From an uncultured Spirochaetales bacterium (GTDB lineage: Bacteria > Spirochaetota > Spirochaetia > Sphaerochaetales > Sphaerochaetaceae): 32,067 nt of DNA. Shown piece after piece: positions 15,947 to 25,407 of the stretch. The first letter of the stretch is position 1. Each line of letters begins with the position of its first letter. Under the pieces are notes generated by a model, which saw nothing but the letters and a program-made list of their open reading frames with translations, was not told the DNA's origin and made no database searches. The translations under genes and the position numbers were made by a program. The stretch covers positions 1-32,067 of the forward strand of contig CASFZR010000040.1 in NCBI GenBank assembly GCA_949299185.1. Direction: 5' to 3'.

Positions 15947-16003
15947 CGGAATGAATCTAGCGCTTTATGGCATATCATGTCAATAGCTTTCTGATTCATT
16001 CCG
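15947..16003. repeat. 11-bp perfect inverted repeat bracketing the tRNA-Gly promoter
   Basis: CGGAATGAATC at 15947-15957 and its exact reverse complement GATTCATTCCG at 15993-16003, 35 bp apart. The arms sit at the end of the efflux operon and around the tRNA promoter. A T-rich run (CTTTTT) follows the second arm on the plus strand. Confidence 0.6.
15954..15983 (-). promoter_or_regulatory. Promoter of tRNA-Gly
   Basis: Minus strand: TTGACA (complement of 15978-15983), 18-bp spacer, TAGATT (complement of 15954-15959), ending 14 bp before the tRNA. Confidence 0.7.
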
Positions 16004-16012
16004 TCTTTTTCA

Positions 16013-16999
16013 TCAGCCTACGAAATCATCGAGCTTCATCAGCCTCCTGCCATCGTACTCCCTGAGCTGGTTGGTAAGCGATTCAGGATCATCGTACCTC
16101 TTCTCACGTCTCTCGTTGAATATCGAATAGAGGACGGGGGAGAGGAGGAGCGTCAGGAACGCACCCGTGAGGATTCCTCCGGTGAATGTCAGCGCGATAG
16201 GCTGAAGCATCTCCGCGCCTTCTCCTGGGAAGAATGCCATAGGAATGAGGCCGAGGATCGTCGTGAGCGTCGTCATGAGGATCGGCCTGAGACGTCCATA
16301 TGCAGCCTGCAGGCATGCCTGGCGCACAGGTACGCGCTGCCTTACCAGACGGTTGATGCAGTCGATAAGGACTATGCCGTTGTTGACGACGACTCCGATG
16401 AGGGCGACGATGCCGACGATCGAGAAGAGCGAGAACGACTGCCCATAGATGAGATGGATGGCTATCACTCCGATCATCAGGAGCGGGATCGTCGCGAATA
16501 TGATCAGCGGATCGATCAGAGATTCGAACTGCGCTGCCATGACCGCATATACCAGGAAGAGGGCAAGCAGGACGATCATGATGAGCGTTCCCATATAACC
16601 TGCGAAATCACTCATCGAACCGCTCTGTACGATCTCTATCCCGTCTGGGAGTATGAGATACTCATCGAGCGCCGCGTTTACCTCGTTCTGCACGACCGAT
16701 GCGCTGTAGCCAGGAAGCAGGTCCGCCGTAACATGATTGACCCTGACCCTGTTCTCACGCGTGATCGACACAGGCGATGTCGTGCGTTCGAACGATGCCA
16801 CCGTATCGAGGCGGATCATTCCGTAATTCGATGGTATGAGGAGCTGGCCGAGCTGATCGACCGTCGTCAGCGTCTCCGGATCTATCTCGACGACGACATC
16901 GTATGTCTCAGAGCTGCTGAATGTCGAGATCGTCGATGCCGTAGTGCCGGAGATCGCTGTCTGCAGCACGCTGGTGATCGTTGAAGGCGTTATGCCGAT
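16013..16999 (-). pseudogene. RND efflux pump, C-terminal part of a broken gene
   Basis: Second piece of the RND gene, in a different frame. The frame opens after a TAG at 17000-17002 and reads IGITPSTITSVLQTAISG, the start of the second half-domain (normal RND text: GLTPxxVxxTLQTAISG). It then has the porter domain (SSETYDVVVEIDPETL), and the last membrane helices (IIVLLALFLVYAVMAAQFES, IGVVVNNGIVLIDCINRL, RPILMTTLTTILGLIPMAF). The first Met in frame is at 16969, but no ribosome binding site is near, so independent translation is unlikely. In Gram-negative tripartite pumps this part forms half the proton pathway and drug pocket. Confidence 0.85.
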
Positions 17000-19052
17000 C
17001 TATGTCCTCGCTGTGGATCTCAACGTCGATCGCGCTCGAGCCGCCTACGGCATTTGATTCGAAGATCCAGTCCGCAGAGGGGTCATCATCCATGAATGGC
17101 CTGATGAGATCCTGCACCTCGGAAGCGCTTATCGTCTGCTCCGTGATGTCAGGCAGCTTGATAGAGATGCTTCCCGAGTTCTCAGATGTCGTGAGCATTC
17201 CTGTTCCGATGTAAAGCTGGATGCTCTCATAGGAGCCTTCCGGAAGCACTGACTCTATCTTGCCATACATATCCATCACGTACTCCCTCGTCACGTCTAT
17301 GCTCGTACCCATCTCCAGCTCAAGATCCAGCGTGACCTCGTCATCGGTCGTCTGCTGAGGCATGAGGTCGAATCCCAGGAGCGGGAAGAGCTTGAGGCAG
17401 AATGCGAAGAGCAGGATCAGCAGCACGATCAGGAGGAAGCGGTGGCGCATGAAATATGCCAGCAGCCTGACGTATCCTCTGTTCATCGACAGCTCGAACC
17501 CAGCCATCGCATCGTCGATCCTCTTCATCCACCTTATCCTCAGAGGTTTCTGCGTCCTTGTGTTGATCCTGAGGATCGAGCCGCAGAGGGCAGGCACCAG
17601 CGTCACTGCCACGAAGAGCGAGCAGGCGAGCGAGATACAGATCGTGATGACTATGTCCTGGAACATGATCCCAAGGAACTCAAGATCATTCTTGAAGATG
17701 ATCACAGGGATGAATACGCAGATCGTCGTGAGCGTCGAGGCCATGATCGCATTGAACATGTTCTTGCTTCCGAGGATTGCCGCGACGGCGCTCTTCTCGC
17801 CAAGCTGGCGATACGAGTACGTATTCTCAAGGATGACGATCGACGCATCGACTATCATTCCTATGCCGAGGATGAGGCCGGACATGCTCATCGAATTTAT
17901 CGTCACATCGAATATCGACATGACCATCATCGTTATCAGCACGCAGATAGGCATCGAGAGCGAGATGATGATCGTCGTCTTTATGCCGCGCAGGAAGAGC
18001 CATATGATCAGCGCTGCAAGAAGCACTCCCTGCCAGAGGGAATTGAAGGCCTCGCTCATCGTGCTCTGGACCATCTCGGTCGAATCACGGAGAAGGTCGA
18101 GGCTCACGCCTTCAGGCAGCTCCTGCCTGATAGAATCCAGCTGGGCAAGCACCGTGGATGCGACTGTCGTGGCATTGCTATCAGAGTCGTTCGTGATGCT
18201 CATGGTGACGATCCTCTCCGTGCCGAGATAGGATTCGCTCCTTGATGTGTCGTCATTGCCTCTTACGACAGTAGCCACGTCATTTATCTTTATTGGCGTG
18301 CCGTCGATAGTCGTGATCACCGTGTTGCCGATATCCGAGAACCTGACGTATCTGGCATCAGCCGCGACCTGGAGATTCATGCTGTTCTCCGTGATCTGTC
18401 CGCCTGTTGCCTGGATATTGTCTGCGGATATTGCCGCGATGATCTGGGAAAGGGTGAGTCCGTATGCCTCGAGCCTGTTCGGATCTACATCGATATGGTA
18501 CTCGACATCGCTTCCGCCCCTGACCGATACCTGTCCGACTCCCGGAAGCCTCTCGATAAGGGGAGAGATCGTGTTCTCGCCCAGCATCTTCAGCTCATCA
18601 AGCGTCATCGTATCGCTGGTGAGCGAGAGGGTAAGCGCCGATGATGCGCCCATCGAGTCGAGACGGAAGTACTGAGGAGTCTCTGTCCATGTAGGAAGGA
18701 GCTGGGAAAGGATCGTGATGACCGAGTTCAGGTCACGCTCCGAATCATCCAGGTCTGTGCCGTAATCGTACTCAAGGATCGCGATGCAGCTTCCGTCGCT
18801 CGATACCGTCGTGATGTTATCCAGGTTCTCAAGCGAGCTGAAATACTCCTCAAGCTCCTTCGCCACCTGCTGCTCGATTTCCTCCGGACCTGCATCATTG
18901 CAGTCGACGAAGACCGTGATTACCGGAAGGTCGATATCAGGATAGAGCGCTATCTCCATCCTTGGAAGGAAGACCAGCGCGATCACGACGATCAGAAGAT
19001 AGATCATCGTCATCAGAACCGGTCGTCTTACCGATAGTTCAGATAATGTCAT
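16908..19052 (-). pseudogene. RND efflux pump (AcrB/MdtB/HAE1 type), N-terminal part of a broken gene
   Basis: 714 codons, of which ~685 are authentic RND sequence and the last 29 are out-of-frame. Visible: first membrane helix (MTLSELSVRRPVLMTMIYLL), porter domain, MSGLILGIGMIVDASIVILE with the relay Asp of helix 4 (the second Asp of the AcrB pair is Ala, as in many HAE1-like pumps), and LRIRWMKRIDDAM before helix 7. After VEIHSEDID (codon 16998-17000) the text should continue with ~45-50 residues of porter domain ending in a DRxxAxxxG segment; instead it jumps, out of frame, to ITPSTITSVLQ. So ~140-150 bp appear deleted. A good ribosome binding site (AAGGAGC) precedes the ATG, 13 bp after the membrane-fusion gene. 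Confidence 0.88.
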
Positions 19053-19065
19053 CGCTCGCTCCTTA

Positions 19066-20049
19066 TCAAAGAATATTGACGCTGCTTCCGTCAGAGACGG
19101 TTCCCGCGGTTATGATGGTATCTCCGGGCTCGATTCCGCTTGTTATGACTGTGCGCGTATCATTGCTGCTGCCTGTTTCGACAGGTGTCCTGACAGCCTT
19201 TCCATCAACGACCGTATATACGATGCTTCCGTCAAGCACGGAAGTAAGCGAGCTGGAAGGCACGGTTATCACTCCATCCTGCTCCTCCGTGACGAGATCA
19301 ATGGTGACGAACATGCCTTCCTTCAGCTTCTCGGCACCGCTTACGATCTCAAGCTCGATATCCGATGTGCGGTTCGCCGTGTTGACGCTGGGGGAGATGA
19401 AGGAGAGCCTTGCCTCGAACTGCTCGCCAGGATATGCGACGCTGGTAAAGTATGCGCTCATCCCGACCTCGGCGGTCCCTGTGTAGCGTTCAGGCAGCGA
19501 TGCCTCGATATACAGCGTCTTATCTCCGGAGATCGTCGCGACAGGCGTCGATGCGGATACGGTCTCGCCGATCGAGACAGGGATGGCCGTGATGATGCCA
19601 TCCACCGGACTGGTCACAGGGCTCTCCTTGTAGCTCTGGCCCGGACGGGATGGGTCGATATATGCGATTACCTGATCCTTAGCGACGCTGTCACCTCTCC
19701 TGACAAGCACGGAGGAGACTGTGCCTGATGTATCTGGCAGCACCGATACATCTGAATTATCGCTGCCGATCTCACCGTTGAGGCGCGTAAAGCGCTGGAA
19801 AAGCCCGGGCTCGGCAGTTTCGACAGAGACGTTTATGCTTGTCTCCGTCACCATGGACACGGCTTCGGGAGCCTTTACCGTCACCGTTCCGAATATGACA
19901 TACAATGCAAGCGCTATGCAGATCAGAAGAAGCACGAGCGTCGTGATCTTATCAAAGCGTGATGACTTTCCCTTCTTGGAAAGGTCCTTGAATGATATCT
20001 TCGAGTCCTCTACCTGCTCGGTGAGGTCCTTCTTGTTCTCTTCGCTCAT
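19066..20049 (-). CDS. HlyD/AcrA-type membrane fusion protein of the efflux operon
   Basis: 327 residues. A charged cytoplasmic leader of ~34 residues precedes a single membrane helix (~35-54, TTLVLLLICIALALYVIFG), so it is anchored by a helix rather than a lipid. Then come the lipoyl/barrel-sandwich halves (SGTVSSVLVRRGDSVAKDQV and SPVDGIITAIPVSIGETV), with almost no helical hairpin between them, a beta-barrel domain and a membrane-proximal domain (ITVPSSSLTSVLDGSIVYTV). The short hairpin is typical of HAE1-type fusion proteins. Start overlaps tolC stop by ATGA. It links the RND pump to the TolC-like channel in the periplasm; with the pump gene broken its present use is uncertain. Confidence 0.92.
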   Translation of the reverse strand: MSEENKKDLTEQVEDSKISFKDLSKKGKSSRFDKITTLVLLLICIALALYVIFGTVTVKAPEAVSMVTETSINVSVETAEPGLFQRFTRLNGEIGSDNSDVSVLPDTSGTVSSVLVRRGDSVAKDQVIAYIDPSRPGQSYKESPVTSPVDGIITAIPVSIGETVSASTPVATISGDKTLYIEASLPERYTGTAEVGMSAYFTSVAYPGEQFEARLSFISPSVNTANRTSDIELEIVSGAEKLKEGMFVTIDLVTEEQDGVITVPSSSLTSVLDGSIVYTVVDGKAVRTPVETGSSNDTRTVITSGIEPGDTIITAGTVSDGSSVNIL

Positions 20050-21428
20050 TGAATATTCTCCTCGCTTGTAGCGTAGCTTGCGGTCAGTTCATCGATATCC
20101 ATGCCAAGCGCGAACGATAGCGAATAGCATGAAAGCAGGTGGTTAAGCTCCGTAGAGAGCAGCGAAAGCTCTGCAGAGAGCATATCATTGCGTGCGGATG
20201 CAAGGTCATCGGCCGTGATGAGTCCGGCATCGAAGGCTTCCTGCGAAAGCTCATAGGAACGCTGGGCCGCGGCATACGACGAGCGCTGCATCCCTACGCT
20301 CTCCTGGGCCTGCTCGATCTGCATGACGCACTCCCTTATCGTCTCAAGGAGCGTGTCCTTGGCATTCTGCAGCGATAGCGATGAGACCCTCACTGCATCC
20401 TCAGCATCCTTTATCGCTATGGATGAGGAGGAGCCGGGAAGCATCGAGCTTATGGGAAGCGTGACCACGAGCGAGCCTGTCAGCGCGTTGGAGCTGTGGT
20501 CATAGTCGGCCATCAAGCCCTGGTACCTCTGGTATCCCGATCCTGCATAGGAGTATCCGACAGAGGCAGTGACCACGGGAACATATGTCGACAGGCGTGC
20601 GGTATCCACGGCGTTCTCGCTCGTGGCAAGCGCGTTGCGTGCGCTCCTGATATCCACCGTGCCCTCACCATACTGGTCAAAGAGCTGCTCCGGAGAAGGC
20701 AGCGTCAGCTCGGTCATCCCAGGAAAGGGCTCTGTGGTGAAATCCCCCTCGATACCGGTAAGGCTGCGGAATGATGAGCAAAGCAGCGCCCTGTTATCCT
20801 CAAGGGTCTTGACGTTGAGGAGGGCGTTCTTCGCGGCTATCTCGAGCTGGATGACCGATAGCTCATCGATGAGGCCGTTGTCATACATCTCCAGGGCCGA
20901 CTCATATTGGGCATGGGCATCATCTGCGGCAAGCCTGGCGCTCTCTATCGCGGCATCGGTCGCGGCAATGTTCCAATAGGAGGAGATGATCGCCTCTTCA
21001 AGAGAGTCGTAGGTATCCTCATAGCTGAGCCTGGCGCTCTCCTTGGCAAGCCGCCTGGTCTCGCCATCGGTTATCATGTTGCCCGTGAATGAGAATGATG
21101 CGTTGGCTGACGCGTTTACCGTCAGTCCTGCGAAAGCCGGCTCGGTGAGGCTTCCGGATAAGCCATATGACATGGCGTTGGTTCCCGGAAACGCCACTCC
21201 GGTAGAGACTCCGGCAGAGACAGAGAGGTCAGGCATGAACGTCGTCATGGCGGCATCCTGCTTGCGCAGTTCCATCTCGAGCGCGATCCTCGCGCTCTCT
21301 AGGCTGATGCTGTTCTTCTCTGCAGAGTCTAGCGCATCCGAAAGGCTCACGACAGGAGCGTCAGTGGATGCGGCAAGGGGTGAGAGCAGCGTCATCAGGA
21401 GTGCCGCTGCGGTCAAAACTCTGTTCAT
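20046..21428 (-). CDS. TolC-family outer-membrane efflux channel
   Basis: 460 residues from the ATG at 21428, chosen because MNRVLTAAALLMTLLSPLAAS is a signal peptide and GGGAG lies 8 bp upstream; the frame is open 31 codons further but that stretch is not signal-like. Two OEP repeats of long helices with many Ala, Glu, Ser (e.g. LSDALDSAEKNSISLESARI and SARNALATSENAVDTARLS) and two short beta segments fit the TolC trimer barrel. First gene of the tolC-hlyD-RND operon. No regulator gene (TetR, MarR) is adjacent, and no convincing promoter can be read in the 90 bp upstream. Confidence 0.9.
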   Translation of the reverse strand: MNRVLTAAALLMTLLSPLAASTDAPVVSLSDALDSAEKNSISLESARIALEMELRKQDAAMTTFMPDLSVSAGVSTGVAFPGTNAMSYGLSGSLTEPAFAGLTVNASANASFSFTGNMITDGETRRLAKESARLSYEDTYDSLEEAIISSYWNIAATDAAIESARLAADDAHAQYESALEMYDNGLIDELSVIQLEIAAKNALLNVKTLEDNRALLCSSFRSLTGIEGDFTTEPFPGMTELTLPSPEQLFDQYGEGTVDIRSARNALATSENAVDTARLSTYVPVVTASVGYSYAGSGYQRYQGLMADYDHSSNALTGSLVVTLPISSMLPGSSSSIAIKDAEDAVRVSSLSLQNAKDTLLETIRECVMQIEQAQESVGMQRSSYAAAQRSYELSQEAFDAGLITADDLASARNDMLSAELSLLSTELNHLLSCYSLSFALGMDIDELTASYATSEENIQ

Positions 21429-21524
21429 ATATATACTCCCATATGAATGTTGGTTATTTCCTGCTTCATAATCAATAAATACAGAAGATAGATTATGTGT
21501 AGACTTCGTGAAGATTCCCATGGT

Positions 21525-21553
21525 TTGTACAGGAATGGCGAATATGCTATGCT
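21525..21553 (+). promoter_or_regulatory. Promoter of the PUR-domain gene
   Basis: TTGTAC at 21525-21530, 17-bp spacer, TATGCT at 21548-21553. GGAGGG (21569-21574) lies 7 bp before the ATG at 21582. Confidence 0.65.
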
Positions 21554-21581
21554 CTGGATATATCTAACGGAGGGTACCCAT

Positions 21582-21875
21582 ATGGGAGAGCGTGGAGAGG
21601 TCTTCGCGACCAAGCTTATGAGGAACGATAGGACGTATTTCTTCAACGTCAAGGAGAATATCTACGGTGACCTGTTCCTCAACATCGTCGAGTCCAGGCC
21701 GACCGACACCGAGGGAAGATACCTCAGGCAGTCTGTGATAGTCTATCAGGAGGATCTCGGCGAGTTCATCAAGGAATTCCAGAAGTCATTGGATTTCATC
21801 AAGCAGCATGGCTCTAGGCGTCCTGCCGCCCCGAGGGTGGTCAGGAGGACTGAGAGGAAGGAAGAGGAGAACTAG
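21582..21875 (+). CDS. PUR-domain (DUF3276) nucleic-acid-binding protein, BpuR-like
   Basis: 97 residues from ATG 21582 (MGERGEVFATKLMRNDRTYF), chosen for the GGAGGG site and because the upstream in-frame codons lie in the promoter. The pattern FATKLMRNDRTYFFNVKEN, YGDLFLNIVES and SVIVYQEDLGEFIKEFQKSL is the DUF3276 PUR repeat known from Bacteroidetes and spirochaetes. The Borrelia homologue BpuR dimerises and binds DNA and RNA, repressing several surface-protein genes. The last ~20 residues are Arg-rich and disordered. The end overlaps the convergent rnhB by 4 bp (shared CTAG). Confidence 0.88.
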   Translation: MGERGEVFATKLMRNDRTYFFNVKENIYGDLFLNIVESRPTDTEGRYLRQSVIVYQEDLGEFIKEFQKSLDFIKQHGSRRPAAPRVVRRTERKEEEN

Positions 21876-22471
21876 AAGAGTTCCCTCTCCCTCGGCTTCG
21901 AGGCAAAGCTCATCCTCTGTATCGGGGATGGGCCGTGCTTCGCGATAGCCTCTCTGTGAGCTGCGGTAGGGTAGCCCTTGTGCCTGGCATAGCCGTACTG
22001 GGGCCACTTCCTGTCAGCAAGGTCCATCAGCCTGTCACGCTCGCACTTGGCGAGTATGGATGCGGCCATTATCTCAGGCACCTTGGCATCTCCTTTCACG
22101 ATGGCGAAGCAGGGAACCGGGACCTCCGGAGTCTTGTTCCCATCGACGAGAAGCACGTCGGGACGCTTTATCAGGGCGACCTTCTCATAGGAGCGCCTCA
22201 TCGCCAGGAGCGATGCCTGGAGTATGTTTATCCTATCTATGATCTGATGGCTTACCGCGGCCGTGGCCCAGATGGCCTTCTCCTTTATGATGGCCTCAGC
22301 CTCATTCCGCTGACGCTCGGTAAGCTTCTTGCTGTCTCCGAGGATCCCGATGGGAAAGTCCGGAGGGAGTATGACGGCCGCTGCGACCACGGGGCCTGCC
22401 AGAGGTCCGCGTCCGGCCTCATCGCTTCCGCACACGACCCCCGGATCGATATCGAAAAGAGTGTTTTCCAT
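21872..22471 (-). CDS. rnhB: Ribonuclease HII
   Basis: 199 residues, normal for the family. Removes ribonucleotides from DNA-RNA hybrids using Mg2+ or Mn2+. Catalytic residues visible: D17 and E18 in GSDEAGRGPLAGPV, D110 in VLLVDGNK, D128 in VKGDAKVPEIMAASILAKC, plus the C-terminal GYPTAAHREAI and GPSPIQRMSF signatures. Its start codon (22469-22471, minus) lies next to the smc promoter, so the two genes share a short divergent control region. Stop overlaps the PUR gene. Confidence 0.96.
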   Translation of the reverse strand: MENTLFDIDPGVVCGSDEAGRGPLAGPVVAAAVILPPDFPIGILGDSKKLTERQRNEAEAIIKEKAIWATAAVSHQIIDRINILQASLLAMRRSYEKVALIKRPDVLLVDGNKTPEVPVPCFAIVKGDAKVPEIMAASILAKCERDRLMDLADRKWPQYGYARHKGYPTAAHREAIAKHGPSPIQRMSFASKPRERELF

Positions 22472-22492
22472 AGACAGACAAGATGCTATAAT
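22464..22492 (+). promoter_or_regulatory. Promoter of smc with extended -10
   Basis: TGCTATAAT at 22484-22492 is an extended -10 (TG-n-TATAAT). The -35 (TTTTCC at 22464-22469, 17-bp spacer) is weak. It overlaps the rnhB start codon. Confidence 0.6.
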
Positions 22493-22521
22493 CCTTCCGA
22501 TTCTCTTTCAAGGAGGCAGCG

Positions 22522-25353
22522 TTGTTCCTCAAATCCCTAGACATGTACGGCTTCAAGAGCTTTGCAGATAAGACCCACATAGACTTCTCCGACGGCATTA
22601 CCTCGCTTCTCGGCCCCAATGGCTGCGGTAAGTCGAATATCGTCGATGCGGTGAAGTGGGTACTCGGAGAGCAGAGCATGAAGACGATCAGGGCCGGCAA
22701 GAAGGAGGATGTCATATTCAACGGTACCGATACCCGTAAGCCGATGACATTCGCCGAGGTGACGCTCGTGATCGACAACAGCGAGCATAGGCTGCCGACT
22801 GAGGTCGAGGAGATCGAGATAAGGAGAAGGGTATTCCGCTCCGGTGACAGCGAGTACTACCTGAATAAGAACAGGTGCCTCCTGCGCAACATCCTCGAGC
22901 TTTTCTATGACACGGGCGTCGGAAAGAGCGCGTACTCCATCCTCGAGCAGGGAAAGATCGACCAGATACTCTCCAGCAAGCCTGAGGACAGGCGCTACGT
23001 CTTCGAGGAGGCCGCGGGGATATCGAGATTCAAGCAGCAGTGCAACGAGGCCCAGAACAAGATCGCCAGGACCGATGAGAATATCAGGGATATCGAGGTA
23101 CAGGCCAGAGAGGCCGAGAAGACCTGCAACAGGACACGTTCGCAGGCAGACCGCGCCCGCAAGGCCAAGGACCTCAGGGAGCGGCTCTTCCAGCTCGATA
23201 TCCAGTTCCATATCGGACAGCTGAGGAACTACCAGCGCACCAACGATGAGCGGCTGAAGATGCTGGGAGAGGGCGAGGCGCTCATCGCGAAGTACCGCAG
23301 GGATGAGGAGGAGCTTTCACAGCAGATTGGATCGGCTCAGGAGGAGATGAGGGCCCAGGATGAGCTTCTGCACCGCCTCCAGCTTGAGATCAACACAATA
23401 GAGGGTAGGATAAGCACCGCCGATCAGACGATAGGGCTCTTTACCAAGAGCTTCCAGGAATCGTCCCTGAGGGCATCGGAATACGATGAGAGGGCCGGGA
23501 ATATCCGCTCACAGCTCGACCGTGATACCGCGGAGCTTGATGATTACGTTGACTCGCTTTCCGAGAAGCGGGATCAGCTTGAGGAGAGCGGGCGGCATCT
23601 GGACAGGCTGAGGAAGATGCTTGAGGAGAGCGGCGCCAAGGTCAGCTCCCTTGAGGCCGAGGCGGAGCGCAGGGAGAAGCGCAACGAGGAGATTGATTCA
23701 GAGCTTATCGCGCTCTCCGAGGAGCTTAAGGAGGTCATCGAGGGCCTGATAGCCGAGGTCGATGAGAACACCGGCACGGAGTATTCCAAGGAGCGCAAGG
23801 ACAGCGCGGCGACGGCGTTCAGGACGAAGGGAGAGGAGGCGAGGAAGCTTCTGGAGGAGAAGATAAGCCAGCTTTCCTCGCTTAAGGAGAGCATACCTAT
23901 ATCAAGGGATGTGATGGTGATGGACTTCCGGAGGGCGGATGAGGCCGTAGAGGCCATGATAGCCCTCTTCGAGGCGTACGTGGCGTCCATACCTCCCGTG
24001 GTCGATACCCTCCTTTCCCCTGAAGGTCTTGTCGGCAAGAAGAGGGATATCGAGAAGAGGGAGATCGCGGCCCGGGCGGAGATGAATGAGAATAGGATCA
24101 TGATCGCCGCGCACAGGGCGGAGATACAGTCTACCCGTGCCGATATGGAGAACCTGAGGGGGACCATCGACGCCGCTAATGAGAGCTATATCGCGTTGAA
24201 GACCTCCCTTGAGGCATCCGAGGCCATAATAGAGAGCAAGAAGAGGGCTATCGAGGAGCGTAGGATCAGCCTTGATGACGCCGTCTTCCAGGCAGAGAGC
24301 GCCAGGCGCCGCATGGAGGAGATCCAGGAGGAGCTTAGGGCCAAGGATGAGGAGAAGCTCGCCCTCGCCGATGAGCTGGCGCAGAAGAGGGAGGAGGCCG
24401 CCTCTGCCGGCAAGGACCGCGGGTCAAGGGGAGAGGAGCTTGAGAGGAAGAGGCAGGAGAGGGAGAGGATCATCAACCTGCTGACGCGTACGCAGAATGA
24501 CATGGCCCAGATCCAGGGACAGGTGGACTCAAGCGGCGCGTTCACGGAGACGATACTCACCAACTTCTTCAATAAGTACACGAGGAACCTCGGTGAGTTC
24601 ATGAAGGAATATGAGGATAAGGAGCTGCCGAACGAGCAGCTTATCCAGAATGAGCTTCAGGAGGTCCAGCGCGAGCTTGCCGGATACGGTAACGTCAACT
24701 GGATGGCTGAGCAGGAGTATGAGGAGTCGCTTGAGCAGTATAAGTTCTATGCCAAGCAGCTTGAGGACCTAGGAAAGGCCAAGGCTGATCTGGAACAGGT
24801 GCTTGCGGAGATACAGTCCCGCTCTGAGGAGCTTTTCACGAAGACCTATAAGGAGATCAGCACGAACTTCCAGACGATGTTCCGCCGTCTCTTCGGAGGA
24901 GGCCGCGCGGAGATAACCCTCGACGATCCGGAGAACGTACTCACCAGCGGTATCGACATCCTGGCCCAGCCGCCAGGGAAGAAGCCGCAGTTCCTGGGTC
25001 AGCTTTCCGGCGGAGAGAGGGCCATGACCGCTGTCGCGCTCCTCTTCGCGACCTATCAGGTAAAGCCGTCACCGTTCTGCATACTCGATGAGCTTGACGC
25101 TCCTCTTGATGATAGGAACATCGGGTTCTTCCTCTCGGTGCTTCAGGACTTCGCCAAGTCCAGCCAGTTCATCATCATCACCCATAACCCCCATACGGTA
25201 ATGGGCTCGCAGACGCTTCTGGGAGTGACGCAGATCGAGGCAGGCGTCTCCACGACCGTCACCTATAAGCTGGGCAACCTCGAGGGTGAGCCTGTGATCC
25301 TCAGCGAGGATAACAAGGCCGTCTCGTTCTCCAGCGATGGACGGGCGCAGTAA
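22522..25353 (+). CDS. smc: Chromosome partition protein SMC, short form
   Basis: 943 residues from a TTG start at 22522; AGGAGG at 22511-22516 fixes it and MFLKSLDMYGFKSFADKT is the classical SMC opening. The N-terminal head has Walker A GPNGCGKSN (31-39) and the C-terminal head LSGGERAMTAVALLFA (~828) and Walker B CILDELDAPLDD (~852-863). Coiled coil runs ~165-455 and ~515-790. Standard bacterial SMC is ~1,180 residues with a ~150-residue globular hinge; here the centre (~455-510, SIPISRDVMVMDFRRADEAV, then FEAYVASIPPVVDTLL) is short and lacks the Gly-rich hinge motifs I know. From memory, SMC-like proteins of other spirochaetes (Borrelia P115) are also short, so this may be a lineage form. 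No scpA or scpB nearby. Confidence 0.93.
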   Translation: MFLKSLDMYGFKSFADKTHIDFSDGITSLLGPNGCGKSNIVDAVKWVLGEQSMKTIRAGKKEDVIFNGTDTRKPMTFAEVTLVIDNSEHRLPTEVEEIEIRRRVFRSGDSEYYLNKNRCLLRNILELFYDTGVGKSAYSILEQGKIDQILSSKPEDRRYVFEEAAGISRFKQQCNEAQNKIARTDENIRDIEVQAREAEKTCNRTRSQADRARKAKDLRERLFQLDIQFHIGQLRNYQRTNDERLKMLGEGEALIAKYRRDEEELSQQIGSAQEEMRAQDELLHRLQLEINTIEGRISTADQTIGLFTKSFQESSLRASEYDERAGNIRSQLDRDTAELDDYVDSLSEKRDQLEESGRHLDRLRKMLEESGAKVSSLEAEAERREKRNEEIDSELIALSEELKEVIEGLIAEVDENTGTEYSKERKDSAATAFRTKGEEARKLLEEKISQLSSLKESIPISRDVMVMDFRRADEAVEAMIALFEAYVASIPPVVDTLLSPEGLVGKKRDIEKREIAARAEMNENRIMIAAHRAEIQSTRADMENLRGTIDAANESYIALKTSLEASEAIIESKKRAIEERRISLDDAVFQAESARRRMEEIQEELRAKDEEKLALADELAQKREEAASAGKDRGSRGEELERKRQERERIINLLTRTQNDMAQIQGQVDSSGAFTETILTNFFNKYTRNLGEFMKEYEDKELPNEQLIQNELQEVQRELAGYGNVNWMAEQEYEESLEQYKFYAKQLEDLGKAKADLEQVLAEIQSRSEELFTKTYKEISTNFQTMFRRLFGGGRAEITLDDPENVLTSGIDILAQPPGKKPQFLGQLSGGERAMTAVALLFATYQVKPSPFCILDELDAPLDDRNIGFFLSVLQDFAKSSQFIIITHNPHTVMGSQTLLGVTQIEAGVSTTVTYKLGNLEGEPVILSEDNKAVSFSSDGRAQ

Positions 25354-25372
25354 GGACCTTTGTTCCTGATTA

Positions 25373-25402
25373 TTGACAAGTCGACACTCAATGATGTATA
25401 AG
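25373..25402 (+). promoter_or_regulatory. Promoter of the ffh-rpsP-rplS operon
   Basis: Consensus TTGACA at 25373-25378, 18-bp spacer, TATAAG at 25397-25402. Confidence 0.75.
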
Positions 25403-25407
25403 TCGTA

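Noticed and set aside
17362..18245. Two plus-strand ORFs (267 and 289 codons) opposite the RND gene
   Set aside because: Both mirror the RND coding strand and have no family motif.
22537..23211. Minus-strand ORF (224 codons) opposite smc
   Set aside because: A shadow of the SMC head coding sequence; Leu-rich low-information translation with no ribosome binding site.
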